Shown here in pieces: positions 6,112 through 7,520 of a stretch of DNA of 7,520 nt; positions within the stretch are counted from its first letter, which is position 1, and every line of letters starts with the position of its first letter. Both the position numbers and the translations under genes were made by a program. Origin of the DNA: Bdellovibrionales bacterium (GTDB taxonomy: Bacteria > Bdellovibrionota > Bdellovibrionia > Bdellovibrionales > Bdellovibrionaceae). The stretch spans positions 1-7,520 of the forward strand of contig DAHVKR010000054.1 of the NCBI GenBank assembly GCA_027320785.1, in the 5' to 3' direction. Below the pieces are notes generated by a model. The model searched no databases. It was not told the DNA's origin and was given only the letters and a program-made list of their open reading frames with translations.

Positions 6112-6987
6112 CGTAAATCAATTACTCCGTTTTCACTGATGGCATTAGCAGGGTATTCACTAACTTTGCTAACGTTTATATGGGGAGCTCCATTTGTTCG
6201 GGTTCTCAGACAGAGATATGGCTCTTGGGCCTTTTGGGGCACAGGAATAGTATTAAGTCTGATCACTCAAGAAATGTGGTTTCTTATTGCCGCCGTGTGG
6301 GTTTCTGTGGGTTTGTACACAGAACTTGAGGGGAAGGGTTTGCGCTGGATATGGAATAGCCTACTCAGCATGACTGCCGGGACAGCCCTTCTATTGGGAG
6401 GAGCTTACGGGCTTGCAAGATCAAGCGGTATTACAACCCTTGATCAGCTAGCGAAAGCCATTAAAACATTTTTTAATGAAAGAACACTGCTGAGACTTCC
6501 GGACGGGTTTGATTTTATGACAATCGTGCACCAAATCCCTTCGATTGCAGTCATTGTAATCGTATTGGTGCTAGCTCATGCGCTTATCTTTGAAAAGGCT
6601 GTCTACCGCTGGTTTCGACTGCCTCGAGAAAGATATGCTGCCCAAATCAAACTATTAGATTTTAGGCTTCCAGATGTTTTTGTTTGGATTGGAATGGTTT
6701 CTTTTTTGGGAGCCATCTTGGAATGGAAAGGCCAGAACATCTCAATCAATATATTGAATGTCTGTATTGTACTTTTCTTCCTTCAAGGGCTTGCGATCCT
6801 TGAATTTTTTTACAGAGTCTTAAGGGTTGGATTTTTTATGAGAGCCCTTGGGTATTTTCTTTTTATTTTTCAATTATTCGTTGTCCTTGCGTTTGTAGGC
6901 TTTGTAGATTTCTGGATTGATTTCAGAAAAAAGCTCCGCAAGCTTCCCGCAAAGGGACAGGACAACCAGAATGCGAGGTTATTATGA
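6109..6987 (+). CDS. DUF2232/YybS-like integral membrane protein
   Basis: A 292-residue polytopic inner-membrane protein with about seven hydrophobic segments, at roughly 9-29, 41-70 (possibly two), 80-102, 143-165, 187-205, 212-235 and 245-268. The C-terminal half has the look of DUF2232 (YybS family): LPDVFVWIGM near 187, an aromatic-rich FFLQGLAILEFFYR (223-236), and an end of FVDFWIDFRKKL (265-276) with a basic cytoplasmic tail. No enzymatic motif is visible, and the molecular function of the family is not established. It begins 20 bp after rpsF with a TTG codon, and its stop overlaps the rplI start as ATGA. In Bacillus subtilis yybS lies upstream of gdpP and rplI, so linkage of this family to the L9 gene is old; gdpP is absent here. 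The rare start codon may keep its level below that of the flanking ribosomal proteins. The family call is from pattern memory. Confidence 0.8.
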   Translation: MRKSITPFSLMALAGYSLTLLTFIWGAPFVRVLRQRYGSWAFWGTGIVLSLITQEMWFLIAAVWVSVGLYTELEGKGLRWIWNSLLSMTAGTALLLGGAYGLARSSGITTLDQLAKAIKTFFNERTLLRLPDGFDFMTIVHQIPSIAVIVIVLVLAHALIFEKAVYRWFRLPRERYAAQIKLLDFRLPDVFVWIGMVSFLGAILEWKGQNISINILNVCIVLFFLQGLAILEFFYRVLRVGFFMRALGYFLFIFQLFVVLAFVGFVDFWIDFRKKLRKLPAKGQDNQNARLL

Positions 6988-7430
6988 AAAAAGTTATTTT
7001 AACGAAAGACGTTAAGGATATTGGTAAAGTGGGAGAGCTCGTGAGCGTTTCGGAAGGATTTGCTCGCAACTTTCTATTCCCGCGCAAAATGGCGGCGGAG
7101 GCGACTGAAAAACGCGTTAAAGAGTGGAACCACTTAAAGGTCGTTGCAGAAGCGAAGAAGAAAAAGGCACAGGCAGAAAGAAAAGAGATCTTAGATAAGA
7201 TCAATGGAATCACGCTGAGCTTTAAAATGGCAGCAGGTGATTCAGACAAGCTTTTCGGAACTGTGACAACAACAGAAATTTCAAAAGAGCTTGAAAAAGC
7301 AGGGTACTCTGTCGACAGAAGAGACATTCACTTAGAAGAACCCATTAAACTGTTGGGTCAGCATAAAGCCGCTATCCGCTTCGGAGAAGGCCTTGAGGCT
7401 TCTGTGATGATTTCTGTAGAAAGAGCGTAG
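6984..7430 (+). CDS. rplI: 50S ribosomal protein L9
   Basis: L9 binds 23S rRNA at the base of the L1 stalk and reaches out along the ribosome, influencing frame maintenance and spacing of neighbouring ribosomes. The 148 residues match the family length. The N-terminal rRNA-binding domain (1-50) has the family signature, with Gly14, Gly17, Val22, Gly25, Phe26, Asn29, Phe30 and Leu31. A long lysine-rich connecting helix (about 42-74) follows, including KKKKAQAERKE. The C-terminal domain contains GDSDKLFGTVTTTEI (85-99) and LLGQHKAAIRF. The start codon overlaps the stop of the membrane-protein gene (ATGA at 6984-6987), with GAGG just upstream, indicating translational coupling. It is the last gene of the operon. 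Confidence 0.97.
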   Translation: MKKVILTKDVKDIGKVGELVSVSEGFARNFLFPRKMAAEATEKRVKEWNHLKVVAEAKKKKAQAERKEILDKINGITLSFKMAAGDSDKLFGTVTTTEISKELEKAGYSVDRRDIHLEEPIKLLGQHKAAIRFGEGLEASVMISVERA

Positions 7431-7446
7431 TCTCGAAATAAAACAA

Positions 7447-7470
7447 AAAGCTCACCAAATGAGTTTAATT
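7447..7470. terminator. Weak AT-flanked hairpin ahead of the main terminator
   Basis: AAGCTCA (7448-7454) pairs with TGAGTTT (7460-7466) around the loop CCAAA, with one G-U wobble. On the minus strand it is followed by a TTTTTGTTTT run, so it could help end a transcript arriving from a convergent gene right of the window. On the plus strand the following T-run is weak. Confidence 0.4.
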
Positions 7471-7498
7471 AAAGGGCACCCAGTGGGTGCCCTTTTTA
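7471..7498 (+). terminator. Intrinsic terminator of the rpsF-rplI operon
   Basis: A perfect 11-bp stem (7471-7481 with 7485-7495, AAAGGGCACCC paired with its complement), a three-base loop AGT, and a TTTTT run ending at 7497. It lies about 40 bp after the rplI stop. The remaining bases 7499-7520 hold nothing recognisable. Confidence 0.95.
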
Positions 7499-7520
7499 CT
7501 TAAAACCGTAGAAATATTTT

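Noticed and set aside
5910..6116. Plus-strand frame overlapping the 3' end of rpsF, considered as a candidate for the missing S18
   Set aside because: The translation has no S18 features (no cysteine/arginine-rich N-terminus, no RRIT-type core) and simply reads the rpsF tail in another frame.
6923..7327. 134-residue minus-strand frame opposite rplI
   Set aside because: It is the antisense of L9; its serine/leucine/phenylalanine-rich composition is what the complement of a lysine-rich gene gives.
1..7520. CRISPR arrays, insertion sequences, tRNA genes and attachment sites
   Set aside because: No spaced repeat series, transposase frame, terminal inverted repeats or cloverleaf-forming sequence was seen on either strand.

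Overview
The window looks like chromosomal DNA of a Gram-negative bacterium of the Bdellovibrio type (Bdellovibrionota, formerly within the deltaproteobacteria). This is inferred from gene content and protein style, not from a database search. Pointers are a B-type succinate dehydrogenase/fumarate reductase, an exported propeptide subtilase with a C-terminal CUB-like domain, a stand-alone FHA protein, and an S6 - YybS-like - L9 operon. Base composition is moderate in GC. There are no insertion sequences, CRISPR repeats, tRNA or rRNA genes, or phage genes.

Layout from left to right. Bases 1-1624 hold the end of an energy-metabolism operon: the C-terminal part of the flavoprotein subunit (sdhA/frdA), then the complete iron-sulfur subunit (sdhB/frdB). 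Bases 1625-1755 are non-coding and can fold into alternative hairpins. Bases 1756-2034 encode a 92-residue acidic protein I do not recognise; it carries a possible sliding-clamp-binding motif. Bases 2035-2195 are a probable promoter region with a perfect 6+6 bp palindrome. Bases 2196-3863 encode a secreted S8 serine protease, closed by a strong hairpin terminator at 3890-3924 that also serves the genes converging from the right.

Bases 3919-5465 (minus strand) hold a two-gene unit: a two-FHA-domain protein, followed after 2 bp by an alpha/beta hydrolase. A 149-bp divergent spacer (5466-5614) separates this unit from a plus-strand ribosomal operon: rpsF (S6 with a long charged tail), a DUF2232/YybS-like membrane protein starting at TTG, and rplI (L9), which overlaps its neighbour by ATGA. 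A textbook terminator ends the operon at 7471-7498.

Most of the window is ordinary, well-known gene content. The points most worth a second look are the absence of rpsR from its usual place between rpsF and rplI, the tandem FHA protein with a degenerate second domain coupled to a hydrolase, the unrecognised small protein after sdhB, and the unexplained structures in three intergenic regions. I found no convincing undescribed multi-gene system.
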